A stretch of DNA of 64,000 nucleotides from Maritimibacter alkaliphilus (lineage in GTDB: Bacteria > Pseudomonadota > Alphaproteobacteria > Rhodobacterales > Rhodobacteraceae): positions 1-64,000 of the forward strand of contig NZ_JAHVIT010000002.1 of assembly GCF_019801605.1 (NCBI RefSeq), given 5' to 3'. Of the stretch, positions 43,704 to 52,131 are shown piece after piece (positions within the stretch are counted from its first letter, which is position 1; the number at the start of each line of letters is the position of its first letter). The notes beneath the pieces were generated by a model. It made no database searches, was not told the DNA's origin, and worked only from the letters and a program-made list of their open reading frames with translations. The translations under genes were made by a program, and so were the position numbers.

Positions 43704-44887
43704 TGTTCGAAGCCCTGAAACCGCTGCCCGAGGACAAGATCCTCGCGCTGATGCAGAAATTCCGCGAAGACCCGCGCGAGACCAAGATCGACCTCGGCGT
43801 GGGCGTCTACAAGAACGCCTCCGGCGTGACCCCGGTGATGCGTGCCGTGAAGGCCGCGGAGAAGCGCATCTGGGAAGAGGAAACCACCAAGAGCTACACC
43901 GGCCTCGCCGGTGAGCCTGCCTTCCTCGACGCGATGATCTCGCTCGTGCTGGGCGATGCGGTGGCCCGCGACACCGTCGCCGCCGCTGCCAGCCCCGGCG
44001 GCACCGGCGCGGTGCACCACGGCTTCCAGATGGCGCGTCTGGCCAAGCCCGACGTGCGCGTCTTCGTCTCCGATCCGACCTGGCCCAACCACCTGTCGAT
44101 CCTGAAGTTCATGGGCGTGGAAACCGTGCCCTACCGCTACTTCGACAGCGCCACCGGCGAGGTGAACTTCGAGGGCATGATCGAGGACCTCGGCCAGGCC
44201 AGGAAGGGTGACATCATCCTGCTGCACGGCTGCTGCCACAACCCGACCGGCGCCAACCTGACGCTGGACCAGTGGCAGACCGTGGTCGAGACGCTGCTGA
44301 AAACCGGCGCGGTGCCGATGATCGACATCGCCTACCAGGGCTTCGGCGACGGGCTGGAAGAAGACGCGGCCGCCACCCGGCTGGTGGTCTCCGCGGTGCC
44401 CGAAACCATCGTGGCGGCGAGCTGCTCGAAGAACTTCGGCATCTACCGCGAGCGGACCGGCGTGCTGATGGCGATCTCGCACGACACCTCCAAGACGGCG
44501 GTGAACCAGCAGACGCTGGCCTTCCTGAACCGGCAGAACTTCTCCTTCCCGCCGGACCACGGCGCCCGCCTCGTCTCGACCATCCTGGGCGATGCAGAGC
44601 TGCGCGCCGACTGGATGGCCGAGCTGGAAGAGGTGCGTCTCGGCATGCTGGGCCTGCGCGAGCAACTGGCCGGCGAGCTGGCACGGCTGTCGAACTCCGA
44701 CCGCTTCGCCTTCCTCGCCCGGCACCGCGGCATGTTCTCGCGCCTCGGCACCTCGCCCGAGATGGTCGAGAAGCTGCGCGCGGACCATGGCATCTACATG
44801 GTGGGCGACAGCCGCATGAACATCGCCGGGCTGAACAGCCAGACTGTGCCGATCCTTGCCCGCGCGATCATCGACGCCGGCATCTGA
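43703..44887 (+). CDS. Aromatic amino acid/aspartate aminotransferase (class Ib, TyrB/AspC-like)
   Basis: The 394-residue PLP enzyme shows LGVGVYKNASGVTPVMRAVK, the substrate-contact region SDPTWPNHLSIL, HGCCHNPTGANLT (Asn180), DIAYQGFGDG (Asp208, Tyr211) and the PLP lysine Lys243 in SCSKNFGIYRERTG. It transfers amino groups between aromatic or acidic amino acids and 2-oxoglutarate. Translational coupling to sseA suggests that cysteine to 3-mercaptopyruvate is a relevant reaction. A hairpin terminator follows. Confidence 0.92.
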   Translation: MFEALKPLPEDKILALMQKFREDPRETKIDLGVGVYKNASGVTPVMRAVKAAEKRIWEEETTKSYTGLAGEPAFLDAMISLVLGDAVARDTVAAAASPGGTGAVHHGFQMARLAKPDVRVFVSDPTWPNHLSILKFMGVETVPYRYFDSATGEVNFEGMIEDLGQARKGDIILLHGCCHNPTGANLTLDQWQTVVETLLKTGAVPMIDIAYQGFGDGLEEDAAATRLVVSAVPETIVAASCSKNFGIYRERTGVLMAISHDTSKTAVNQQTLAFLNRQNFSFPPDHGARLVSTILGDAELRADWMAELEEVRLGMLGLREQLAGELARLSNSDRFAFLARHRGMFSRLGTSPEMVEKLRADHGIYMVGDSRMNIAGLNSQTVPILARAIIDAGI

Positions 44888-44907
44888 TCCCCGCCACGGG
44901 ATCCGAC

Positions 44908-44939
44908 AAGGCCCGGGACGGAGACGCGCCCCGGGCCTT
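44908..44939 (+). terminator. Terminator of sseA-aminotransferase operon
   Basis: AAGGCCCGGG (44908-44917) pairs perfectly with CCCGGGCCTT (44930-44939) around a twelve-base loop, followed by CATCTTTCC. The hairpin is strong but the T-run is weak. Confidence 0.75.
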
Positions 44940-45036
44940 CATCTTTCCCCCAATACTCCGGGGGAATTGCGCCGCGCAGCGGCGCAAGGGGGCAGAGCCC
45001 CCCAAAATTCTCCGACGAATTTTGCCAAGAATTTTC
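44938..45036 (-). repeat. Dispersed composite repeat, A and B modules (copy 6)
   Basis: Read on the minus strand, a degenerate A module is at 45004-45036 (AAAATTCTTGGCAAAATTC, then GAATTTT). It is followed by the B module: GGGGGC-TCT-GCCCCC, the nine-base hairpin TTGCGCCGC-TGC-GCGGCGCAA, and the tail TTCCCCCGGAGTATTGGGGG with GAAAGATGAAG. It begins within the terminator of the aminotransferase gene. The rest of the gap to 45155 shows nothing. Confidence 0.75.
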
Positions 45037-45155
45037 AAACAGTCCTGGACGCGCGCCGCGCCCGCCCGCGCCCCTGCACAGTCATTGCGCGCCTAGACCG
45101 TTGACCCGCACCGCCCCGCTGCGCACCCTGTCCGCAACCACAAGCGGAGAGAGCC

Positions 45156-45737
45156 ATGCGCAAGCTTCAGGTACAGGGGGTGCATCACATCACCCTCACC
45201 GGCGCCGACCGGCAGAGCACCATCGACTTCTGGGAAGGCGTGCTGGGGATGCCCTTCGTCTTCGATCAGCCGAACCTCGACAACCCGGACGAGGGGCACC
45301 TCTACTTCGATCCCGGCGACGGGCGGCTGATCACGGTCTTCACCAACGAGAAACGTGTGCCGGTCCATGACCGGACCCCCACCGATCCCGGCTGCGTGCA
45401 CCACGTCGCCTTCAACGTCAGCCAGGCCACCTTTGCCCAGACGGTCAAGCGGCTCGACGAACGCGGCATCAAGCACTCCGGCCCCAAGGACCGGGGCTTC
45501 ATGGATTCGATCTACTTCAAGGACCCCCTGGGCTTCCTGATCGAACTGGCCTCCTACCGGTTCGAGCCGCCCGCGGGCGTCAGCCATGCCGCCGTCCTGC
45601 TGGAGGCGCATCACATCCGGGTGGAGCAGGGGGATTACAACATCCAGACGGCGCACCTCGCCGATGCGATCGAGCGGCTGACGACGGCAACCACGCGCTC
45701 GCTCTCCGAGGACCGCAGCCCGAAAGATCCCTACTGA
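45156..45737 (+). CDS. VOC family (glyoxalase/dioxygenase superfamily) protein
   Basis: The 193-residue protein has two beta-alpha-beta-beta-beta units. Metal-ligand candidates are His10 in VQGVHHITLT, His82 in GCVHHVAFNV and a Glu in KDPLGFLIELASY. It starts with the strand pattern of glyoxalase-type proteins. The reaction could be isomerisation, ring-opening dioxygenation or fosfomycin-like chemistry; sequence does not decide. AGAGAG precedes the ATG. The C-terminal 45 residues extend beyond the VOC fold. Confidence 0.85.
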   Translation: MRKLQVQGVHHITLTGADRQSTIDFWEGVLGMPFVFDQPNLDNPDEGHLYFDPGDGRLITVFTNEKRVPVHDRTPTDPGCVHHVAFNVSQATFAQTVKRLDERGIKHSGPKDRGFMDSIYFKDPLGFLIELASYRFEPPAGVSHAAVLLEAHHIRVEQGDYNIQTAHLADAIERLTTATTRSLSEDRSPKDPY

Positions 45738-45751
45738 CCCCGCCGCGCTGC

Positions 45752-45860
45752 CCGTTTTCTTCGAAGAAAACGGACCGGAAAATGCGCATTTTCCGGGAGG
45801 GGGCTCTGCCCCCGTCCGCGCGGGGCGCGGACTCCCCCGGAGTATTTGGGGAAAGATGAA
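45752..45860 (+). repeat. Dispersed composite repeat with four consecutive palindromes (copy 4)
   Basis: Perfect 22-base palindromes lie at 45752-45773 (half CCGTTTTCTTC) and 45775-45796 (half CCGGAAAATGC). GGGGGC-TCT-GCCCCC follows at 45799-45813, then GTCCGCG-CGGGG-CGCGGAC at 45814-45832 and the tail TCCCCCGGAGTATTTGGGG with AAAGATGAAG. The last three parts match the B module elsewhere; the first two replace the usual A module. It lies between the VOC gene and the dapA terminator. Confidence 0.8.
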
Positions 45861-45871
45861 GACCAAAGGAA

Positions 45872-45901
45872 AAGGCCCGGGACGGTGTCGTCCCGGGCCT
45901 T
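45872..45901 (-). terminator. Terminator of dapA
   Basis: AAGGCCCGGGACG (45872-45884) pairs perfectly with CGTCCCGGGCCTT (45889-45901) around GTGT. On the minus strand it is followed by a T-rich stretch (TTCCTTTGG). It lies 24 bases after the dapA stop and may also serve the convergent VOC gene. Confidence 0.87.
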
Positions 45902-45925
45902 GGTCTTTCCCGAACCTTCAGGCGA

Positions 45926-46801
45926 TCAGTTGATCAGGCCCGCGTGGCGCATGGCGGCACGGATCGTGGTCTTGGTGCTGTCCTCGAGGCCGGTGAGCGG
46001 CAGGCGCACCTCGTCCGAGCAGAGGCCCAGTTCGGCCATGGCGAACTTGGCACCGGCCAGGCCGGGCTCGATGAAGATCGCCTCGTGCAGCGGCATCAGG
46101 CGGTCCTGATAGTCGAGTGCAAGCGTGTAGTCGCCCGCCAGCGTCGCGGCCTGAAACTCGGCGCAGAGCTTGGGCGCCACGTTCGCGGTGACCGAGATAC
46201 AGCCGACGCCGCCATGGGCGTTAAAGCCGAGCGCGGTGGCATCCTCGCCGGAGAGCTGGATGAACTCGGGGCCGCAGGCCATGCGCTGCTGGCTCACCCG
46301 CTCCAGCTTGCCGGTGGCATCCTTGACGCCAATGATCCGGGGCAGCTTGGCCAGTTCGCCCATGGTCGCCGGGGTCATGTCGATGACCGAGCGGCCGGGG
46401 ATGTTGTAGATCACGATCGGCAGGGTGCAGCAGTCATGCAGCACACGGAAATGCTCGATCAGGCCGCGCTGCGTCGGCTTGTTGTAGTAGGGCGTCACCA
46501 CCAGCGCCGCGTCGGCACCCACCGATTCGGCATGCTGGATCAGGCGGATGCCTTCCTTGGTGTTGTTCGAGCCCGCGCCCGCAATCACCGGGATGCGACC
46601 GGCGGCGGCCTTCACTACCTCCTCGATGACGGTCTCGTGCTCGCGGTGGCTCAGCGTGGGGCTCTCGCCCGTGGTGCCCACGGGAACGAGGCCGTTGGAG
46701 CCCTGCTCCACATGCCAGTCAACCAGCTTCTTGAGCGTCTCCAGATCCAGCTCGCCGTTCTTGAACGGCGTGACCAGGGCAGGAATGGACCCTTTGAACA
46801 T
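45926..46801 (-). CDS. dapA: 4-Hydroxy-tetrahydrodipicolinate synthase DapA
   Basis: The 291-residue aldolase condenses pyruvate with aspartate semialdehyde in lysine and diaminopimelate synthesis. The Schiff-base lysine is Lys160 in GVKDATG; Tyr132 lies in YNIPGRS, and Thr43/Thr44 in [17 protein letters not shown] lies seven bases before the ATG at 46801. It is divergent from a lytic transglycosylase gene, an arrangement I recall from other Rhodobacteraceae, and followed by a strong terminator. Confidence 0.96.
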   Translation of the reverse strand: MFKGSIPALVTPFKNGELDLETLKKLVDWHVEQGSNGLVPVGTTGESPTLSHREHETVIEEVVKAAAGRIPVIAGAGSNNTKEGIRLIQHAESVGADAALVVTPYYNKPTQRGLIEHFRVLHDCCTLPIVIYNIPGRSVIDMTPATMGELAKLPRIIGVKDATGKLERVSQQRMACGPEFIQLSGEDATALGFNAHGGVGCISVTANVAPKLCAEFQAATLAGDYTLALDYQDRLMPLHEAIFIEPGLAGAKFAMAELGLCSDEVRLPLTGLEDSTKTTIRAAMRHAGLIN

Positions 46802-46956
46802 GACACGCTCCTTTCTACGTGGCGGGCGGGCCTGCGACGCTGTTTGTGCAGGCGAACCCATGCGAAAAGACGCCTCTGCCGCGAATGTGAGTTGAGAGCG
46901 AAGGGCGCCGGGTTATCTTCCCGCGTGTCTATCCGTTTTCATTAGGGGAATTGCAA

Positions 46957-49020
46957 GTGATCTTGCACCGGCGCTACCGCATTCTGGTGCTTCTGGCCGC
47001 TCTCGGCGTTGCCGCCCCGGTCCTGTCGCAGCAGACCGGCCCGCAGGACGAGGAGGCAGAGGAGCAGCCCGACCAGACACCGGAACCGCCTTCTCCCGAG
47101 GAGCTGGCGCGCAAGCCGCCACGGCCGCTGTCCTCGGCGCTGCATGCCGCCGGGCGCGGGGACTGGGCGCGGGCGCAGATTCTGGCGCTGCGCGACGGGC
47201 CGGTGGCGGCGGAGATCATCGAATGGACCCGGCTGCGCAGCGGCGCAGGATCGCTCGAGCAGGTGCTGGCCTTCCTGAAGGCGCATCCCGACTGGCCCGG
47301 CCTCGACTACCTGCGGCGCCGGCACGAGGACCAGTTGCAGGGTGCCGGCCCCGATCAGATCCTCGCCTTCTTCGGCGACACCGCGGCCCAGACCGGCACC
47401 GGCGTCCTGTTGCGCGCAGCGGCACTCACCGCCAACGGCCAGCAGGGCGAGGCGGAGGCCAGCCTCGTGCTGGCGTGGCGCAGCATGTCGCTCACGCAGG
47501 AGGAGCATAACGCCTTCCTCACCACCCACGCCGACCTGTTGAAACCGCACCACGAGGCGCGCCTCGACCGGGCGCTCTGGCAGGGCTGGAGCGCGGATGC
47601 CAACCGCATGGTGCCGCTGGTGAGCGAAGCCCGCTGGAAGCTGGCGCTGGCCCGCCGCGGCCTGAAGGATGACGCGGGCAACGTGGACACCCTGATCGAC
47701 GCGCTGCCCGAGGCCCTGCAACAGGATGCCGGGCTGGCCTTCGAACGCTTCGACTGGCGCGTCCGCAAGGGCCGCGAGGAGGAGGCGATTGCGCTGATGC
47801 TGGAACGCTCGGCGATTCCCGGCGGGTTGGGGCTGGCGGAAAGCTGGGCCCCGCGGCGCCGCTACTACGTTCGTGAGAAGATCTACGAGGGAGACTTCGG
47901 CCTCGCCTATCGCCTTGCCGCGCAGAACCAGCTGACCGGGGGCGCGGCCTTCGCCGATCTGGAGTTCCTCGCCGGCTTCATCGCGCTGCGGTGGCTGGAT
48001 GACCCGGAGCGCGCGCTGATGCATTTCGAGCGCCTGCGCGACGGGGTCGAGACGCCGATCTCGCTGGGCCGTGCGTGGTACTGGATCGGCCGCGCCGAGG
48101 AGGCCATGGGCCGCAGCGCCGAGGCCATGGCCGCCTATACCGAGGGCGGCGGCTACCAGACGACCTATTACGGGCTGCTCTCGGCCGAGAAGGCCGGGCT
48201 GCCGCCCGACCCCGATCTCGCGGGCGACGAGGACTTCGGCGACTGGCACGAGGCGGATTTCGCGGGCTCCGACCAGATCGAGGCGGGCATGCTGCTGCTG
48301 GCCGCCGGCCAGGGCTACGACGGCGAGCGGTTCCTCGTGAACCTTGCCGATCACCTTGACCGGACCGGGCTGGGACGGCTGGGCCGCCTGCTGGAGGAGG
48401 AGGGATCTCCGCATCTCCAGATCATGCTGGGCAAGGCCGCCGCGCAGCGCGACATCGTGCTGCCGCGGTTCTACTACGCGCTGCACCCGCTGGCCGCGAT
48501 GGAGATGCCGGTGCCGCCCGAGATGGCGCTCGCCATCGCCCGGCGCGAAAGCGAATTCGACCCCTCGGTCAGCAGCCATGCCGGTGCGCAGGGGCTGATG
48601 CAGCTGATGCCCGCCACGGCGCGGCTCGTGGCACGGGGCTTCGACACGCCCCATGACGCCGCCGCCGTCCTCAGCGACTGGACCTACAACACGCGGCTCG
48701 GCACCGCCTACCTCGCCGACCTGGCGGACCGGTTCGACGGCAACGTGCTGCTGGTGGCGGCGGGCTACAACGCCGGGCCCGGGCGGCCCGAGCAGTGGAT
48801 CAACGACTTCGGCGATCCGCGCGACGGGGATGTGGACGTGGTCGACTGGGTCGAGCTGATCCCCTACCGCGAGACGCGCAACTACGTGATGCGGGTGGCG
48901 GAAAGCCTGCCGGTCTACCGCGCCCGGCTGGGCAAGGCGCCCCTGCCGCAGCCCTTCACCAAGGAACTGAAGGGCTCAAGCCTGTTGCTGGGCCCGCCGT
49001 TCGCGCCAAAAGGTGAATAG
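46957..49020 (+). CDS. slt: Soluble lytic murein transglycosylase (GH23)
   Basis: The 687-residue periplasmic protein begins with a signal peptide (YRILVLLAALGVAAPVLS). It then has a long helical superhelix like Slt70 and ends with the catalytic SLT domain: ARRESEFDPSVSSHAGAQGLMQLMP with catalytic Glu531, and VAAGYNAGPGRPEQW. It cleaves glycan strands to 1,6-anhydro products in wall turnover. The GTG at 46957 has AGGGGA eight bases upstream; a TTG at 46951 is too close to that site. It overlaps the convergent transporter gene by 45 bases. Confidence 0.92.
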   Translation: MILHRRYRILVLLAALGVAAPVLSQQTGPQDEEAEEQPDQTPEPPSPEELARKPPRPLSSALHAAGRGDWARAQILALRDGPVAAEIIEWTRLRSGAGSLEQVLAFLKAHPDWPGLDYLRRRHEDQLQGAGPDQILAFFGDTAAQTGTGVLLRAAALTANGQQGEAEASLVLAWRSMSLTQEEHNAFLTTHADLLKPHHEARLDRALWQGWSADANRMVPLVSEARWKLALARRGLKDDAGNVDTLIDALPEALQQDAGLAFERFDWRVRKGREEEAIALMLERSAIPGGLGLAESWAPRRRYYVREKIYEGDFGLAYRLAAQNQLTGGAAFADLEFLAGFIALRWLDDPERALMHFERLRDGVETPISLGRAWYWIGRAEEAMGRSAEAMAAYTEGGGYQTTYYGLLSAEKAGLPPDPDLAGDEDFGDWHEADFAGSDQIEAGMLLLAAGQGYDGERFLVNLADHLDRTGLGRLGRLLEEEGSPHLQIMLGKAAAQRDIVLPRFYYALHPLAAMEMPVPPEMALAIARRESEFDPSVSSHAGAQGLMQLMPATARLVARGFDTPHDAAAVLSDWTYNTRLGTAYLADLADRFDGNVLLVAAGYNAGPGRPEQWINDFGDPRDGDVDVVDWVELIPYRETRNYVMRVAESLPVYRARLGKAPLPQPFTKELKGSSLLLGPPFAPKGE

Positions 49021-49851
49021 GCCCGCGCCCACGATCACCGCCGCGCCGATGGCCACGTTCAGGCGCACCACCTCGCCGAAGACGATCATCCCGATGACCG
49101 AGGCAAAGCCGAGCTGGAAGTAGGCGAAGGGCTGCACCGCCGAGGCCTCGGCCAGTTCGTAGACCCGGATCAGCAGGTAGTGGCCCAGGGCGCCCGACAT
49201 GCAGAGCAGCCCCATCCACACCCAGTCCCCGCCGGTCATGGGCGTCCAGTACCAGATGCCCCAGACGGTGGCGATGACGGCCCCGGTCACGCCGGTCCAG
49301 AAGAAGGAGGTGGCCGAGGCATCGCGCCGCGCCACGTAGCGCGTCAGAAGGCCGTAGATCGCGAACATCAGCGCCGCGGCCAGCGGCACGAGGCTTTTCA
49401 CGCTGAACACGCCGAAGCCCGGCTCAAGCACGATCAGCACGCCGACGAAGCCCACGCCGATCGCCAGCCAGCGCCGCCAGCCCACCCGCTCGCCAAGAAC
49501 CGGGCCCGAGAGCGCCGCCACCAGCAGCGGGTAGCAGACGAAGACGGCATGGGTTTCCACCAGCCCCAGCAGGGTGAAGGCGATCACCATGACGCCGATT
49601 TCCACCACCAGCAGGGCGCCGCGCAGCACCTGCAACAGCGGGTAGCCCGTATGGGCGGCCTTGCGCAGCCCGCCGGCCTGACGCCCGGCCAGCACCAAGA
49701 CGAAGATGCCGAAGAACCAGTAGCGGATCATCACGATCATCTCGACCGGGTAGTTGTCCCCCAGGTGCCGCGACACCGCGTCCTGCACCGAGAAGACGAA
49801 GGTCGTCAGGATCATCAGCAGGATGCCGAGTCGCGTGTTCTGTTCAGCCAT
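48976..49851 (-). CDS. EamA/DMT family transporter
   Basis: The 291-residue membrane protein has ten hydrophobic segments in two EamA repeats, with RYWFFGIFVLVLAGRQ and PFAYFQLGFASVIGMIVFGE at the expected places. Members export amino acids or metabolites; the substrate here is unknown. The ATG at 49851 has no Shine-Dalgarno but overlaps the stop of mnmD (49844), so translation is probably coupled. An alternative GTG at 49875 would add eight residues. Confidence 0.87.
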   Translation of the reverse strand: MAEQNTRLGILLMILTTFVFSVQDAVSRHLGDNYPVEMIVMIRYWFFGIFVLVLAGRQAGGLRKAAHTGYPLLQVLRGALLVVEIGVMVIAFTLLGLVETHAVFVCYPLLVAALSGPVLGERVGWRRWLAIGVGFVGVLIVLEPGFGVFSVKSLVPLAAALMFAIYGLLTRYVARRDASATSFFWTGVTGAVIATVWGIWYWTPMTGGDWVWMGLLCMSGALGHYLLIRVYELAEASAVQPFAYFQLGFASVIGMIVFGEVVRLNVAIGAAVIVGAGLFTFWRERRAQQQA

Positions 49852-50545
49852 GGGAGGGGTCCGGTAAGACGGCACGGGTCATGTGCCGTTTCCGCCCGTA
49901 TCCCGGCGCGCGGACAACGTCAAACCCCGCCGCCTGCAAGCCCCGCCTGACGAAACCTGCGGCCGTATAGGTCGCCGCCGTGCCACCCGGCGCGGTATGG
50001 GCCCCGACCTGCGCCATCAGGCCCTCCTCCCAGAGCTCGGGGTTCTTGGCGGGCGCGAATCCGTCGAGGAACCAGGCGTCCGCACGGGCCTGCCACGCGG
50101 GCAGCGTCTCGCGGGCGTCGCCGCGGATCATGCGGAACGACAGATCGGGCAGGTCGAAAGCCTCCTGTCCCCAGACGGGGGCCAGTTCTTCCGACAGGGC
50201 CGTGATCTCAGGGAAGGCCGCATGGGCGCGGCGCATCTCGGCCGCGGTCATCGGATAGGCCTCGAAGGTGGTGAAGTGCAGCCGCCCCGCCTGCCCCGTT
50301 TCGCGCCAGAGCCGCAGCGCCGCCAGCAGGTTCAACCCGGTGCCGAACCCCAGCTCGGCCACGTGGAAGCCGTCCCGGAACCGCGCCGGCAGGTCATTGC
50401 CCGCGAGGAAGACATATGCCGTCTCGGCCAGCCCGTTCTCGAGGCTGAAATAGGGATCGTCGAAAAGCCGCGAGACCGGGATCTCCCCCTCGCGCCAGTC
50501 GAGATCGGCAACCCCGCCGCGACGCTCGGGCGTCTGGTCCTGCAT
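49844..50545 (-). CDS. mnmD: tRNA 5-methylaminomethyl-2-thiouridine methyltransferase MnmD (stand-alone)
   Basis: The 233-residue protein has the SAM-binding ELGFGTGLNLLAALRLW (residues 64 onward) and the family motif LDGFAPAKNPELW (residues 160-172). It also has the N-terminal PVSRLFDDPYFSLENGLAETAYVFL. This is the methyltransferase half of MnmC, which makes mnm5s2U at the tRNA wobble position. Gammaproteobacteria fuse it to an FAD domain; here it is separate, and an FAD oxidoreductase gene starts divergently 49 bases away. AAGGGA precedes the ATG. Confidence 0.9.
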   Translation of the reverse strand: MQDQTPERRGGVADLDWREGEIPVSRLFDDPYFSLENGLAETAYVFLAGNDLPARFRDGFHVAELGFGTGLNLLAALRLWRETGQAGRLHFTTFEAYPMTAAEMRRAHAAFPEITALSEELAPVWGQEAFDLPDLSFRMIRGDARETLPAWQARADAWFLDGFAPAKNPELWEEGLMAQVGAHTAPGGTAATYTAAGFVRRGLQAAGFDVVRAPGYGRKRHMTRAVLPDPSHG

Positions 50546-50594
50546 GTCGTGTTCCCTTATGGATGGCGGCGCAAGGATACGAGGGATCAGGGCG

Positions 50595-51635
50595 ATGGCA
50601 AGGACAGAGGTCACGGTACGCGGCGCGGGCATCTTCGGGCTCAGCTGTGCATGGGCCTGCCTCAAGGCCGGCGCCTCGGTGACGGTGATCGACCCCTTCG
50701 GGCCGGGCGCCGGGGCCTCGGGCGGGCTGGTCGGCGCATTGGCGCCCCATGTGCCCGACCAGTGGAACGAGAAGAAGCAGTTCCAGTTCGAAAGCCTGAT
50801 CATGGCCGAGCCGTTCTGGGAGGAGGTCGAGGACATCTCCGGCCGTTCGCCGGGATACAAGCGGCTGGGGCGCATCCAGCCGCTGGCGGACGAGAAGTCC
50901 CTGACGCTGGCGCAGGAGCGCGCGGCCTCGGCCCGGACGCTGTGGCACGGGCTGGCGGACTGGCGCGTGCTGCCGATCCCGGCGCAGAGCGAGTGGGCCC
51001 CGCAGAGCCCTACGGGGCAGGTGATCCACGACACGCTGACCGCCCGGATGCATCCGCGCATGGCCTGCGACGCCCTCGTCGCCGCGATCCGCGCCAAGGG
51101 CGGCCGGGTCGAGAGCGAGGGCCCGAACCGGGGCGCGGTGATCTGGGCCACCGGTGTCGCCGGGCTCCAGTCGCTGAGCGAGGACAGCGGCAAGTCGCTC
51201 GGAAACGGGGTGAAGGGACAGGCCGCGCTGCTGGCCCATGACGCCCATGACATGCCGCAGATCTACGCGGGCGGGGTGCACGTGGTGCCGCACGAGGACG
51301 GCACCGTGGCCATCGGCTCCACCAGCGAGCGGGAGTATACGGACCCGTTTGGAACCGACGAGCTCCTCGATGACGTGGTGGCCCGCGCGCGCGAGGTGGT
51401 GCCCGCCCTGCGCGGCGCCCCGGTGATCGACCGCTGGGCCGGGCTGCGCCCCCGCGCGAAGACCCGTGCGCCGGTGCTGGGGACATGGCCGGGGCGGCCC
51501 GGGCATTACATCGCCAACGGCGGCTTCAAGATCGGCTTCGGCATGGCGCCCAAGGTGGCACAGGTCATGGCCGACCTCGTGCTGGAGGGCGTCGATGCCG
51601 TGCCCGAGGCCTTCCGCGCCGAGGCGCTGTTCTAG
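50595..51635 (+). CDS. FAD-dependent oxidoreductase (DAO family), possible stand-alone MnmC oxidase half
   Basis: The 346-residue protein has the FAD-binding VRGAGIFGLSCAWACLKAG (GxGxxG at residues 10-15), GAGASGGLVGALAPHVPDQWN, and C-terminal GAPVIDRWAGLRPRAKTRAPVLG and YIANGGFKIGFGMAP of glycine/D-amino acid oxidases. Its position opposite mnmD suggests it is the counterpart of the MnmC oxidase domain, which removes the carboxymethyl group from cmnm5U. It could also be an unrelated amino acid oxidase. Start at 50595 is chosen at the beginning of the FAD domain. Confidence 0.85.
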   Translation: MARTEVTVRGAGIFGLSCAWACLKAGASVTVIDPFGPGAGASGGLVGALAPHVPDQWNEKKQFQFESLIMAEPFWEEVEDISGRSPGYKRLGRIQPLADEKSLTLAQERAASARTLWHGLADWRVLPIPAQSEWAPQSPTGQVIHDTLTARMHPRMACDALVAAIRAKGGRVESEGPNRGAVIWATGVAGLQSLSEDSGKSLGNGVKGQAALLAHDAHDMPQIYAGGVHVVPHEDGTVAIGSTSEREYTDPFGTDELLDDVVARAREVVPALRGAPVIDRWAGLRPRAKTRAPVLGTWPGRPGHYIANGGFKIGFGMAPKVAQVMADLVLEGVDAVPEAFRAEALF

Positions 51636-51647
51636 GCCCCGCGCAGG

Positions 51648-51679
51648 AAAAAGGGCGCGGCCCCTGCCGGACCGCGCCC
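51648..51679 (-). terminator. Terminator of the eight-gene acyl-CoA operon
   Basis: GGGCGCGG (51653-51660) pairs with CCGCGCCC (51672-51679); on the minus strand the hairpin is followed by TTTTT. It lies 25 bases after the thioesterase stop and just past the convergent FAD oxidoreductase gene. Confidence 0.85.
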
Positions 51680-51704
51680 CTCGCATTCGTCATCCGGCAG
51701 CCGT

Positions 51705-52115
51705 TCAGCTGCGCATCCGGAAAGCCCCGGAGCCGGTGGCCAGCAGGTTGCCCAGATCATCGCGCACCTTGGCCTCGGCAAAGAAGGTCTTGCGCCCGCC
51801 GCCGGTGCGGAAGCCTTCCGCGATGATCACCTTGCCCTGCAGCTGCCCGATGAAGTTCACGTTCAGCGACAGCGTCATGGCCAGCTGCTTGCGCTCAGGA
51901 TCGCCGGTGTAGCAGCCGGCAAAGCCCATCACCGTGTCGCAGAGCACGCCGTGAATCCCGCCGTGCAGGATACGGTATCGGTTCCCCAGATAGTCGTCCC
52001 AGGGCAGTTCGAAGCGCGAATAGCCCTCCTTCCATGCCACCAGCTTGAATCCCATGTGCCGCTGGAAGGGATAGGGATCCTCCACCAGCGCCGGGTCCAG
52101 TTCCAATTCGCTCAT
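51705..52115 (-). CDS. PaaI/hotdog family thioesterase
   Basis: The 136-residue hotdog protein shows RYRILHGGIHGVLCDTVMGFAG, the HGG loop and the catalytic Asp/Glu helix region, then LSLNVNFIGQLQGKVIIAEG. PaaI-type enzymes release CoA from acyl or aromatic acyl-CoAs. It is the last gene of the catabolic operon, 16 bases after the phosphotransferase gene, and probably relieves CoA trapping. GAGGAGACGG precedes the ATG at 52115. Confidence 0.9.
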   Translation of the reverse strand: MSELELDPALVEDPYPFQRHMGFKLVAWKEGYSRFELPWDDYLGNRYRILHGGIHGVLCDTVMGFAGCYTGDPERKQLAMTLSLNVNFIGQLQGKVIIAEGFRTGGGRKTFFAEAKVRDDLGNLLATGSGAFRMRS

Positions 52116-52131
52116 TCCGTCTCCTCGGGGG

